This document shows positions 19,310 to 28,184 of a stretch of 64,000 nucleotides of DNA, one piece after another. Every line of letters starts with the position of its first letter. Position 1 is the first letter of the stretch. Origin of the DNA: Pseudomonas fildesensis (GTDB taxonomy: Bacteria; Pseudomonadota; Gammaproteobacteria; Pseudomonadales; Pseudomonadaceae); NCBI RefSeq assembly GCF_001050345.1, contig NZ_LFMW01000013.1, positions 124,001-188,000 on the forward strand, in the 5' to 3' direction. A program made the position numbers and the translations under genes. The notes beneath the pieces were generated by a model. That model worked only from the letters and a program-made list of their open reading frames with translations. It did not search any database and had not been told where the DNA came from.

Positions 19310-21094
19310 ATGACTACAGGCAGTGCTCTGTACATCCCGCCTTATAAGGCAGACGACCAGGATGTGGTCGTCGAACTCAATAACCGTTTTGGCCCTGACG
19401 CCTTCACCGCCCAGGCCACACGCACCGGTATGCCGGTGCTGTGGGTGGCGCGTGCCAAGCTCGTCGAAGTCCTGACCTTCCTGCGCAACCTGCCCAAGCC
19501 GTACGTCATGCTGTATGACCTGCATGGCGTGGATGAGCGTCTGCGCACAAAGCGCCAGGGGCTGCCGAGCGGCGCCGACTTCACCGTGTTCTACCACCTG
19601 ATGTCGCTGGAACGTAACAGCGACGTGATGATCAAGGTTGCCCTCTCCGAGAGTGACCTGAGCATTCCGACCGTGACCGGTATCTGGCCAAACGCCAACT
19701 GGTACGAGCGTGAAGTGTGGGACATGTTCGGCATCGACTTCCCGGGCCACCCGCACCTGTCGCGCATCATGATGCCGCCGACCTGGGAAGGTCACCCGCT
19801 GCGCAAGGACTTCCCTGCCCGCGCCACCGAATTCGACCCCTACAGCCTGACCCTGGCCAAGCAACAGCTGGAAGAAGAAGCGGCGCGCTTCCGTCCGGAA
19901 GACTGGGGCATGAAGCGTTCCGGCACCAACGAGGACTACATGTTCCTCAACCTGGGCCCGAACCACCCTTCGGCCCACGGTGCCTTCCGTATCATCCTGC
20001 AGCTGGACGGTGAAGAAATCGTCGACTGCGTGCCAGACGTCGGCTACCACCACCGTGGTGCCGAGAAGATGGCCGAGCGTCAGTCCTGGCACAGTTTCAT
20101 CCCGTACACCGACCGTATCGACTACCTCGGCGGCGTGATGAACAACCTGCCGTACGTGCTCTCGGTCGAGAAGCTGGCCGGCATCAAGGTACCGGACCGC
20201 GTCGACACCATCCGCATCATGATGGCCGAGTTCTTCCGGATCACCAGCCACCTGCTGTTCCTGGGTACCTATATCCAGGACGTCGGCGCCATGACCCCGG
20301 TGTTCTTCACCTTCACCGACCGTCAGCGTGCCTACAAGGTCATCGAAGCCGTCACCGGCTTCCGCCTGCACCCGGCCTGGTACCGCATCGGCGGTGTGGC
20401 CCATGACCTGCCGAATGGTTGGGAGCGCCTGGTCAAGGAATTCATCGACTGGATGCCCAAGCGTCTGGACGAGTACCAGAAAGCCGCATTGGACAACAGC
20501 ATCCTCAAGGGCCGCACCATCGGCGTCGCTGCCTACAACACCAAAGAGGCCCTGGAATGGGGCGTCACCGGTGCAGGCTTGCGTTCCACCGGTTGCGATT
20601 TCGACCTGCGTAAAGCGCGCCCGTACTCCGGCTACGAGAACTTCGAATTCGAAGTACCGCTGGCGGCCAACGGCGATGCCTACGACCGTTGCATCGTGCG
20701 CGTCGAAGAAATGCGCCAGAGCCTGAAAATCATCGAGCAGTGCATGCGCAACATGCCGGCCGGCCCGTACAAGGCGGATCACCCGCTGACCACGCCGCCG
20801 CCGAAAGAGCGCACGCTGCAGCACATCGAAACCCTGATCACGCACTTCCTGCAAGTTTCGTGGGGCCCGGTGATGCCGGCCAACGAATCCTTCCAGATGA
20901 TTGAAGCGACCAAGGGTATCAACAGTTATTACCTGACGAGCGATGGCGGCACCATGAGCTACCGCACCCGGATTCGCACCCCAAGCTTCCCGCACTTGCA
21001 GCAGATCCCTTCGGTGATCAAAGGCGAGATGGTCGCGGACTTGATTGCGTACCTGGGTAGTATCGATTTCGTTATGGCCGACGTGGACCGCTAA
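19310..21094 (+). CDS. nuoC: NADH-quinone oxidoreductase subunit C/D fusion
   Basis: A 594-residue fusion of the 30-kDa (NuoC) and 49-kDa (NuoD) subunits, as in enterics and pseudomonads. The NuoC part (about 1-180) contains WYEREVWDMFGIDFPGHPHLSRI. The NuoD part (about 205-594) contains LNLGPNHPSAHGAFR, the quinone-site loop, and the C-terminal ATKGINSYYLTSDG and PSFPHLQQIPS..KGEMVADLIAYLGSIDFVMADVDR. The fusion is a lineage feature, not an assembly artefact: both halves are complete and in one frame. Often annotated nuoCD. Confidence 0.98.
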   Translation: MTTGSALYIPPYKADDQDVVVELNNRFGPDAFTAQATRTGMPVLWVARAKLVEVLTFLRNLPKPYVMLYDLHGVDERLRTKRQGLPSGADFTVFYHLMSLERNSDVMIKVALSESDLSIPTVTGIWPNANWYEREVWDMFGIDFPGHPHLSRIMMPPTWEGHPLRKDFPARATEFDPYSLTLAKQQLEEEAARFRPEDWGMKRSGTNEDYMFLNLGPNHPSAHGAFRIILQLDGEEIVDCVPDVGYHHRGAEKMAERQSWHSFIPYTDRIDYLGGVMNNLPYVLSVEKLAGIKVPDRVDTIRIMMAEFFRITSHLLFLGTYIQDVGAMTPVFFTFTDRQRAYKVIEAVTGFRLHPAWYRIGGVAHDLPNGWERLVKEFIDWMPKRLDEYQKAALDNSILKGRTIGVAAYNTKEALEWGVTGAGLRSTGCDFDLRKARPYSGYENFEFEVPLAANGDAYDRCIVRVEEMRQSLKIIEQCMRNMPAGPYKADHPLTTPPPKERTLQHIETLITHFLQVSWGPVMPANESFQMIEATKGINSYYLTSDGGTMSYRTRIRTPSFPHLQQIPSVIKGEMVADLIAYLGSIDFVMADVDR

Positions 21095-21096
21095 GC

Positions 21097-21594
21097 ATGA
21101 ATAGCACGCTTATCCAGACAGACCGTTTCACCCTGAGTGAAACCGAGCGCTCGGCCATCGAGCACGAGCTGCATCACTACGAAGACCCGCGCGCGGCGTC
21201 GATCGAAGCCTTGAAGATCGTCCAGAAGGAACGTGGCTGGGTGCCGGACGGCGCCCTCTACGCCATCGGCGAGATCCTCGGCATCCCCGCCAGCGATGTT
21301 GAAGGGGTGGCGACGTTCTATAGCCAGATCTTCCGCCAGCCGGTAGGCCGCCACATCATTCGCGTGTGCGACAGCATGGTCTGCTACATCGGCGGCCACG
21401 AATCGGTGGTCAGCGAGATCCAGAGCAAGCTGGGTATCGGCCTCGGCGAAACCACCTCGGACGGCCGCTTCACGCTGCTGCCGGTGTGCTGCCTGGGCAA
21501 CTGCGACAAGGCGCCGGCGTTGATGATCGACGACGACACATTCGGTGACGTGCAGCCTGCTGGCGTCACCCAATTGCTCGAGGGCTACCCATGA
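21097..21594 (+). CDS. nuoE: NADH-quinone oxidoreductase subunit E
   Basis: 24-kDa-type subunit carrying the N1a [2Fe-2S] cluster beside FMN. 165 residues. The four ligands lie in VCDSMVCYIGG (first pair region) and PVCCLGNCDKAP. The start is 2 bp after the nuoCD stop, and its own end overlaps nuoF by 4 bp (ATGA), indicating coupling. Confidence 0.98.
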   Translation: MNSTLIQTDRFTLSETERSAIEHELHHYEDPRAASIEALKIVQKERGWVPDGALYAIGEILGIPASDVEGVATFYSQIFRQPVGRHIIRVCDSMVCYIGGHESVVSEIQSKLGIGLGETTSDGRFTLLPVCCLGNCDKAPALMIDDDTFGDVQPAGVTQLLEGYP

Positions 21595-22946
21595 CCCTGA
21601 CTTCCTTCGGCCCGGCCAACCTGATCAAGCGTTCGGCCGAGACTCACCCGCTGACCTGGCGCCTGCGTGACGATGCCGAGCCCGTATGGCTCGACGAGTA
21701 CCAGGCCAAGAACGGTTACGCTGCTGCGCGCAAAGCTTTCGCCGACATGGCTCAGGACGATATCGTCCAGACCGTGAAAGACGCCGGCCTTAAAGGTCGC
21801 GGCGGTGCAGGCTTCCCCACTGGCGTGAAGTGGGGCCTGATGCCCAAAGACGAATCCATCAACATCCGCTACCTGCTGTGCAACGCGGATGAAATGGAGC
21901 CCAACACCTGGAAAGACCGCATGCTGATGGAGCAACTGCCCCATCTGCTGATCGAAGGCATGCTGATCAGCGCCCGCGCGCTGAAAACCTACCGCGGCTA
22001 CATCTTCCTGCGGGGCGAGTACACCACCGCAGCCAAGCACCTCAACCGTGCGGTGGAAGAAGCCAAGGCAGCTGGCCTGCTGGGCAAGAACATCCTGGGT
22101 ACGGGTTTCGACTTCGAACTGTTCGTGCACACCGGCGCCGGGCGTTACATCTGCGGTGAAGAAACCGCACTGATCAACTCCCTCGAAGGCCGCCGCGCCA
22201 ACCCGCGCTCCAAGCCGCCCTTCCCTGCCGCCGTCGGCGTGTGGGGCAAGCCGACCTGCGTGAACAACGTCGAAACCCTGTGCAACGTGCCGGCGATCAT
22301 CGCCGACGGCGTGGACTGGTACAAGTCGTTGGCCCGCGAAGGCAGTGAAGACATGGGCACCAAGCTCATGGGCTTCTCCGGCAAGGTCAAGAACCCTGGC
22401 CTGTGGGAACTGCCCTTCGGCGTGACCGCTCGCGAGCTGTTCGAAGACTACGCCGGCGGCATGCGCGACGGCTACACCCTCAAGGCCTGGCAGCCAGGCG
22501 GCGCGGGTACCGGCTTCCTTCTCCCCGAGCACCTTGACGCACAAATGTACGCCGGCGGCATCGGCAAGGTAGGCACCCGGATGGGTACTGGCCTGGCGAT
22601 GGCGGTGGACAACACCGTGAACATGGTCTCGCTGCTGCGCAACATGGAGCAGTTCTTTGCCCGTGAATCCTGCGGCTTCTGCACCCCATGCCGCGACGGT
22701 TTGCCATGGAGCGTCAAGTTGCTGATGGCCCTGGAAAACGGTGAAGGCCGCGAGGGTGACATCGAGACCCTGCTGGGCCTGGTCAACTTCCTCGGCCCTG
22801 GCAAGACCTTCTGTGCTCACGCACCGGGCGCCGTGGAGCCATTGGGCAGCGCAATCAAATACTTCCGCTCGGAGTTCGAAGCCGGCATCGCGCCTACCAG
22901 CGCCGCCGTCCCGCCTCTGGCGAGGCCGATTGTAGTCGGCGCGTAA
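21591..22946 (+). CDS. nuoF: NADH-quinone oxidoreductase subunit F
   Basis: 51-kDa-type subunit, where NADH reduces FMN and electrons enter cluster N3. 451 residues. The nucleotide-binding glycine-rich GRGGAGFPTGVKWGLMP is near residue 65, the second glycine-rich stretch HTGAGRYICGEETALINSLEG near 181, and the [4Fe-4S] ligands ESCGFCTPCRDG near 360. It overlaps nuoE by 4 bp. A perfect 12-bp hairpin follows its stop before nuoG. Confidence 0.98.
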   Translation: MTLTSFGPANLIKRSAETHPLTWRLRDDAEPVWLDEYQAKNGYAAARKAFADMAQDDIVQTVKDAGLKGRGGAGFPTGVKWGLMPKDESINIRYLLCNADEMEPNTWKDRMLMEQLPHLLIEGMLISARALKTYRGYIFLRGEYTTAAKHLNRAVEEAKAAGLLGKNILGTGFDFELFVHTGAGRYICGEETALINSLEGRRANPRSKPPFPAAVGVWGKPTCVNNVETLCNVPAIIADGVDWYKSLAREGSEDMGTKLMGFSGKVKNPGLWELPFGVTARELFEDYAGGMRDGYTLKAWQPGGAGTGFLLPEHLDAQMYAGGIGKVGTRMGTGLAMAVDNTVNMVSLLRNMEQFFARESCGFCTPCRDGLPWSVKLLMALENGEGREGDIETLLGLVNFLGPGKTFCAHAPGAVEPLGSAIKYFRSEFEAGIAPTSAAVPPLARPIVVGA

Positions 22947-22954
22947 CGCTTAAC

Positions 22955-22982
22955 AAGGCGAAGGGTCCGTACCCTTCGCCTT
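22955..22982 (+). promoter_or_regulatory. Perfect intercistronic hairpin between nuoF and nuoG
   Basis: AAGGCGAAGGGT (22955-22966) pairs exactly with ACCCTTCGCCTT (22971-22982) across a 4-nt loop. It sits in the only large internal gap (135 bp) of the operon. No T tract follows, so it is more likely a processing or stability element or a partial terminator than a full stop. Confidence 0.6.
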
Positions 22983-23081
22983 CTCATGTGCTGACGCCTT
23001 GATGGCTGTGTAGATGCACATGAATAACAAGATTCCATTAGCCACGCCCGCTGACAACGGGCCAACGAAGAACTTTGAACC

Positions 23082-25796
23082 ATGGCCACTATCCACGTAG
23101 ACGGCAAAGCGCTCGAAGTCGATGGGGCGGACAACCTGTTACAGGCGTGTCTGTCACTAGGCCTCGACATCCCTTATTTCTGCTGGCACCCAGCCCTTGG
23201 TAGCGTCGGTGCCTGTCGCCAGTGTGCGGTCAAGCAGTACACCGACGAGAACGACACCCGTGGTCGTATCGTCATGTCCTGCATGACGCCAGCCACCGAC
23301 AACACCTGGATCTCCATCGAAGATGAAGAGTCCAAGGCGTTCCGCGCCAGCGTTGTCGAATGGCTGATGACCAATCACCCCCACGACTGCCCGGTCTGTG
23401 AGGAAGGCGGTCACTGCCACCTGCAAGACATGACGGTGATGACCGGCCACAACGAGCGCCGTTATCGCTTCACCAAGCGTACCCACCAAAACCAGCAACT
23501 GGGCCCGTTCATTTCCCACGAGATGAACCGCTGCATCGCCTGCTATCGCTGCGTACGCTTCTATAAAGACTACGCCGGCGGCACCGACCTCGGCGTATTC
23601 GGCGCCCACGACAACGTGTACTTCGGTCGCGTTGAAGACGGCGTGCTCGAAAGTGAGTTCTCCGGCAACCTCACCGAGGTCTGCCCGACCGGTGTGTTCA
23701 CCGACAAGACTCACTCCGAGCGCTACAACCGCAAGTGGGACATGCAGTTCTCGCCGAGCATCTGCCATGGCTGCTCGAGCGGTTGCAACATCTCCCCGGG
23801 CGAGCGCTACGGCGAGCTGCGCCGGATCGAAAACCGCTTCAACGGTTCGGTCAACCAGTACTTCCTGTGCGACCGTGGCCGTTTCGGCTATGGCTATGTC
23901 AACCGCGAAGACCGCCCGCGCCAGCCACTGCTGGCCGACGGCGCCAAGCTGAGCCTCGATGCTGCGCTGGATAAAGCCGCTGACCTGCTGCGCGGTCGCA
24001 ACATCGTCGGTATCGGTTCGCCACGCGCCAGCCTCGAAAGCAACTACGCGTTGCGCGAACTGGTCGGCGCCGAACACTTCTACTGCGGTATCGAAGCCGG
24101 TGAGCTGGAGCGCATCCGCCTGGTCCTGCAAGTGCTGAACGACAGCCCGCTGCCCGTTCCGAACATGCGCGATATCGAAGACCACGACGCAATCTTCGTC
24201 CTCGGTGAAGACCTGACCCAGACCGCCGCGCGCGTGGCCCTGTCGCTGCGCCAATCGGTCAAAGGCAAGGCCGAAGACATGGCCGACGCCATGCGCGTCC
24301 AGCCTTGGCTCGACGCCGCGGTGAAAAACATCGGTCAGCACGCGTTGAACCCGCTGTTTATCGCCAGCCTGGCTGAAACCAAGCTCGACGACATCGCCGA
24401 AGAATGCGTACACGCAGCGCCGGACGACCTGGCCCGCATCGGTTTCGCCGTGGCCCACGCCCTCGATGCCAGCGCGCCTGCCGTCGAAGGCCTGGACACT
24501 GAAGCCGTGGCGCTGGCCCAGCGCATCGCCGACGCCCTGCTGGCGGCCAAGCGTCCTCTGATCATTGCCGGCACCTCCCTGGGTTCCAAGGCGCTGATCG
24601 AAGCCGCTGCCAACATCGCCAAGGCCTTGAAGCTGCGCGACAAGAACGGTTCCATCAGCCTGATCGTGCCGGAAGCCAACAGCCTTGGCCTGGCCATGCT
24701 CGGTGGCGAGTCCCTGGACGCTGGCCTGCAAGCGGTGATCGACGGCCATGCCGACGCCATCGTGGTGCTGGAAAACGACCTGTACACCCGCACGGATTCG
24801 GCCAAGGTCGACGCCGCGCTGGACGCCGCCAAAGTGCTGATCGTGGCCGATCACCAGAAGACCGCCACCAGCGACCGTGCTCACCTGGTGCTGCCAGCCG
24901 CCACCTTCGCCGAAGGCGACGGTACCCTGGTCAGCCAGGAAGGCCGCGCCCAGCGCTTCTTCCAGGTGTTTGATCCGAAGTACATGGACGCCAGCATCCT
25001 GGTTCACGAAGGCTGGCGCTGGCTGCACGCCCTGCGCGCCACCCTGCTGAACCAGCCGATCGACTGGACCCAGCTTGATCACGTGACCGCAGCCGCCGCC
25101 GCAAGCGCACCGCAACTGGCGCGCATTGTCGACGCTGCACCGTCCGCCACGTTCCGCATCAAGGGCATGAAACTGGCCCGTGAACCGCTGCGTTACTCCG
25201 GTCGTACCGCCATGCGCGCCGATATCAGCGTGCACGAACCGCGTACCCCGCAAGACAACGACACCGCGTTCGCCTTCTCCATGGAAGGTTACTCGGGTTC
25301 GGTCGAGCCCCGTCAGCAGGTGCCGTTTGCCTGGTCGCCGGGCTGGAACTCACCGCAGGCCTGGAACAAGTTCCAGGACGAAGTCGGTGGTCATATCCGC
25401 GCTGGCGACCCGGGCACCCGCCTGATCGAAACCCAGGGCGATTCGCTGAACTGGTTCGCCGCTGTACCGCGTCCGTTCAACCCGGCCCAGGGTACCTGGC
25501 AGGTTGTGCCGTTCTTCCACCTGTTCGGCAGCGAAGAGACCTCGTCCAAAGCCGCGCCGGTGCAAGAACGCATTCCAGAAGCCTACGTGTCCGTGGCCAA
25601 GTCCGAAGCCGACCGCCTGGGCGTCAATGAGGGTGCCCTGCTCAGCCTGACCGTAGCCGGCAAGACCTTGCGTCTGCCGCTGCGCATCAACGAAGAGTTG
25701 GGTGCCGGCCTGGTTGCACTGCCGAAAGGCCTCGCGGGTATTCCGCCGGCAATCTTTGGCCAAACCGTTGACGGTCTGCAGGAGGCAGCGCAATGA
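23082..25796 (+). CDS. nuoG: NADH-quinone oxidoreductase subunit G
   Basis: Largest peripheral subunit, 904 residues. The N-terminal ferredoxin-like region holds the [2Fe-2S] motif (YFCWHPALGSVGACRQCAV), the His-Cys-ligated cluster region (HPHDCPVCEEGGHCHLQ) and the CIACYRCVRF and EVCPTGVF motifs for [4Fe-4S] clusters. A molybdopterin-oxidoreductase-like domain follows (about 225-800) beginning with ICHGCSSGCNISPGER, whose extra cysteines match the N7-cluster type. Its end overlaps nuoH by 4 bp. The start ATG is clear, after a 135-bp gap. Confidence 0.98.
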   Translation: MATIHVDGKALEVDGADNLLQACLSLGLDIPYFCWHPALGSVGACRQCAVKQYTDENDTRGRIVMSCMTPATDNTWISIEDEESKAFRASVVEWLMTNHPHDCPVCEEGGHCHLQDMTVMTGHNERRYRFTKRTHQNQQLGPFISHEMNRCIACYRCVRFYKDYAGGTDLGVFGAHDNVYFGRVEDGVLESEFSGNLTEVCPTGVFTDKTHSERYNRKWDMQFSPSICHGCSSGCNISPGERYGELRRIENRFNGSVNQYFLCDRGRFGYGYVNREDRPRQPLLADGAKLSLDAALDKAADLLRGRNIVGIGSPRASLESNYALRELVGAEHFYCGIEAGELERIRLVLQVLNDSPLPVPNMRDIEDHDAIFVLGEDLTQTAARVALSLRQSVKGKAEDMADAMRVQPWLDAAVKNIGQHALNPLFIASLAETKLDDIAEECVHAAPDDLARIGFAVAHALDASAPAVEGLDTEAVALAQRIADALLAAKRPLIIAGTSLGSKALIEAAANIAKALKLRDKNGSISLIVPEANSLGLAMLGGESLDAGLQAVIDGHADAIVVLENDLYTRTDSAKVDAALDAAKVLIVADHQKTATSDRAHLVLPAATFAEGDGTLVSQEGRAQRFFQVFDPKYMDASILVHEGWRWLHALRATLLNQPIDWTQLDHVTAAAAASAPQLARIVDAAPSATFRIKGMKLAREPLRYSGRTAMRADISVHEPRTPQDNDTAFAFSMEGYSGSVEPRQQVPFAWSPGWNSPQAWNKFQDEVGGHIRAGDPGTRLIETQGDSLNWFAAVPRPFNPAQGTWQVVPFFHLFGSEETSSKAAPVQERIPEAYVSVAKSEADRLGVNEGALLSLTVAGKTLRLPLRINEELGAGLVALPKGLAGIPPAIFGQTVDGLQEAAQ

Positions 25797-26800
25797 CCTG
25801 GTTCACCCCTGAAGTGATCGACGTGATCATCTCGGTCGTCAAGGCCATCGTGATCCTGTTGGCCGTGGTCGTTGCGGGCGCCCTGCTCAGCTTCGTCGAA
25901 CGTCGCCTGCTGGGCTGGTGGCAGGACCGTTACGGTCCGAACCGCGTTGGCCCGTTCGGCATGTTCCAGATCGCCGCCGACATGCTGAAAATGTTCTTCA
26001 AGGAAGACTGGACCCCGCCGTTTGCCGACAAGGTGATCTTCACCCTGGCACCGGTCGTGGCCATGAGCGCCTTGCTGATTGCTTTCGCAGTCATCCCGAT
26101 CACCCCGACCTGGGGCGTGGCGGACTTGAACATCGGCTTGCTGTTCTTCTTCGCCATGGCCGGTCTGTCGGTCTACGCGGTGCTGTTCGCCGGTTGGGCC
26201 AGTAACAACAAGTTCGCCCTGTTGGGCAGCTTGCGGGCCTCGGCGCAAACCGTGTCCTACGAAGTTTTCATGGGCCTCGCGCTGATGGGCATCGTGGTGC
26301 AGGTCGGCTCGTTCAACATGCGCGACATCGTCGAGTACCAGGCGCAGAACCTGTGGTTCATCATTCCGCAGTTCTTCGGTTTCTGTACCTTCTTCATCGC
26401 TGGCGTCGCCGTGACGCACCGTCACCCGTTCGACCAGCCGGAAGCGGAACAGGAACTGGCCGACGGTTACCACATTGAATATGCCGGCATGAAATGGGGC
26501 ATGTTCTTCGTCGGTGAGTACATCGGCATCATCTTGATCTCGGCCCTGCTGGTCACGCTGTTCTTCGGCGGCTGGCACGGTCCGTTCGGCATCCTGCCAC
26601 AGCTGGCGTTCTTCTGGTTCTTCCTCAAGACCGCGTTCTTCATCATGTTGTTCATCCTGCTGCGCGCTTCCATTCCGCGTCCACGGTATGACCAGGTGAT
26701 GGATTTCAGCTGGCGCTTCTGCCTGCCGCTGACCCTGATCAATTTGCTGGTAACTGCTGCCGTTGTGTTGTTGAACACGCCAGCGGTCGCGGTTCAGTGA
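25793..26800 (+). CDS. nuoH: NADH-quinone oxidoreductase subunit H
   Basis: Membrane subunit forming the quinone chamber entrance and part of the first proton path. 335 residues, eight predicted transmembrane helices. Diagnostic loops are ERRLLGWWQDRYGPNRVGPFG and, in the middle, EVFMGLALM; HRHPFDQPEAEQELADGYHIEYAGMKW contains the conserved acidic residues near the quinone site. Coupled to nuoG by a 4-bp overlap. Confidence 0.98.
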   Translation: MTWFTPEVIDVIISVVKAIVILLAVVVAGALLSFVERRLLGWWQDRYGPNRVGPFGMFQIAADMLKMFFKEDWTPPFADKVIFTLAPVVAMSALLIAFAVIPITPTWGVADLNIGLLFFFAMAGLSVYAVLFAGWASNNKFALLGSLRASAQTVSYEVFMGLALMGIVVQVGSFNMRDIVEYQAQNLWFIIPQFFGFCTFFIAGVAVTHRHPFDQPEAEQELADGYHIEYAGMKWGMFFVGEYIGIILISALLVTLFFGGWHGPFGILPQLAFFWFFLKTAFFIMLFILLRASIPRPRYDQVMDFSWRFCLPLTLINLLVTAAVVLLNTPAVAVQ

Positions 26801-26811
26801 GGATTTGACCC

Positions 26812-27360
26812 ATGTTCAAATATATTGGCGACATCGTTAAGGGTACCGGTACCCAGTTGCGAAGCCTGGTGATGGTGTTCGGTCACGGCTTCCGCAAACG
26901 CGACACCTTGCAATACCCGGAAGAAGCGGTGTACCTGCCGCCGCGCTATCGCGGCCGCATCGTGCTGACCCGCGACCCCGATGGCGAAGAGCGTTGCGTA
27001 GCTTGCAACCTGTGCGCCGTGGCGTGCCCGGTGGGTTGCATCTCCCTGCAGAAAGCTGAAACCGAAGACGGTCGCTGGTACCCGGACTTCTTCCGCATCA
27101 ACTTCTCGCGCTGCATTTTCTGCGGCCTCTGCGAGGAAGCTTGCCCGACTACCGCGATCCAGCTCACACCGGATTTCGAGATGGCCGAGTTCAAACGTCA
27201 GGACCTGGTGTACGAGAAAGAAGATCTGCTGATCTCTGGTCCCGGTAAAAACCCTGATTACAACTTCTATCGTGTTGCAGGTATGGCCGTTGCCGGTAAG
27301 CCCAAAGGCGCCGCACAAAACGAAGCCGAGCCGATCAACGTGAAGAGCTTGCTGCCTTAA
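26812..27360 (+). CDS. nuoI: NADH-quinone oxidoreductase subunit I
   Basis: TYKY-type subunit with two [4Fe-4S] clusters (N6a and N6b) joining the peripheral clusters to N2. 182 residues. Both ferredoxin motifs are intact: CVACNLCAVACPVGC near residue 63 and CIFCGLCEEACPTTA near 102. AGGATTTGACCC precedes the ATG 11 bp after nuoH. Confidence 0.98.
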   Translation: MFKYIGDIVKGTGTQLRSLVMVFGHGFRKRDTLQYPEEAVYLPPRYRGRIVLTRDPDGEERCVACNLCAVACPVGCISLQKAETEDGRWYPDFFRINFSRCIFCGLCEEACPTTAIQLTPDFEMAEFKRQDLVYEKEDLLISGPGKNPDYNFYRVAGMAVAGKPKGAAQNEAEPINVKSLLP

Positions 27361-27369
27361 GGAAGAAAG

Positions 27370-27873
27370 ATGGAATTCGCTTTCTATTTCGCATCGGGTA
27401 TTGCAGTGGTGTCCACGCTTCGCGTGATCACCAACACCAACCCCGTGCACGCCCTGCTCTACCTGATCATTTCGCTGATCGCCGTGGCCATGACCTTCTT
27501 CGCCCTCGGCGCACCGTTCGCCGGTGTCCTGGAAGTGATCGCCTACGCCGGCGCCATCATGGTGCTGTTCGTGTTTGTGGTGATGATGCTCAACCTGGGG
27601 CCGGCTTCGGTCGCCCAGGAGCGCGTCTGGCTCAAGCCCGGCATCTGGCTCGGCCCGGTGATCCTCGCAGCCTTGCTGCTGGGTGAACTGTTGTATGTGC
27701 TGTTCGCTCACCAGAGCGGCCAGGCCATCGGCCACACCACTGTTGATGCGAAGGCCGTGGGCATCAGCCTGTTCGGCCCGTACCTGCTGGTGGTCGAACT
27801 GGCTTCGATGCTGCTGCTCGCTGCAGCCATCACCGCCTTCCACTTGGGCCGCAACGAAGCCAAGGAGCAATGA
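27370..27873 (+). CDS. nuoJ: NADH-quinone oxidoreductase subunit J
   Basis: Membrane subunit, 167 residues with five predicted transmembrane helices. The pattern PVHALLYLIISLIAVAM and EVIAYAGAIMVLFVFVVMML (with the family's pi-bulge helix) is characteristic. GGAAGAAAG precedes the ATG. Its last codons overlap the region where nuoK starts. Confidence 0.97.
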   Translation: MEFAFYFASGIAVVSTLRVITNTNPVHALLYLIISLIAVAMTFFALGAPFAGVLEVIAYAGAIMVLFVFVVMMLNLGPASVAQERVWLKPGIWLGPVILAALLLGELLYVLFAHQSGQAIGHTTVDAKAVGISLFGPYLLVVELASMLLLAAAITAFHLGRNEAKEQ

Positions 27874-27875
27874 CG

Positions 27876-28184
27876 ATGCCTGCTATCCCTTTGGAGCATG
27901 GTCTGGCGGTCGCCGGCATCCTGTTCTGCCTTGGCCTGGTCGGCCTGATGGTTCGCCGTAACATTCTGTTCGTGTTGATGAGCCTGGAAATCATGATGAA
28001 CGCTGCGGCACTCGCATTCATCGTGGCGGGTAGTCGTTGGGGCCAGCCGGATGGACAAGTCATGTTCATCCTGGTGATCAGCCTGGCAGCCGCCGAGGCC
28101 AGTATCGGCCTGGCGATCCTGCTGCAACTGTATCGTCGCTTCCACACGCTTGATATCGACGCTGCCAGTGAGATGCGCGGATGA
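27876..28184 (+). CDS. nuoK: NADH-quinone oxidoreductase subunit K
   Basis: 102-residue membrane subunit with three transmembrane helices. The conserved glutamates lie in MSLEIMMNAAALAF and SLAAAEASIGLAILL, and the tail IDAASEMRG is typical of Pseudomonas. Two start codons compete: the ATG at 27870 overlaps the nuoJ stop but is only 2 bp from AAGGAG, whereas the ATG at 27876 has 8-bp spacing and gives the usual N-terminus xAIPLEHGL. I prefer 27876. It overlaps nuoL by 4 bp. Confidence 0.96.
   Translation: MPAIPLEHGLAVAGILFCLGLVGLMVRRNILFVLMSLEIMMNAAALAFIVAGSRWGQPDGQVMFILVISLAAAEASIGLAILLQLYRRFHTLDIDAASEMRG

Noticed and set aside
18968..20995. A 675-codon minus-strand frame opposite nuoB/nuoCD
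   Set aside because: Shadow of well-identified genes; no motif, no ribosome-binding site, crosses gene boundaries.
23157..25253. A 698-codon minus-strand frame opposite nuoG
   Set aside because: Same reasoning: biased third-position GC in nuoG creates a long antisense frame with shadow-like composition.
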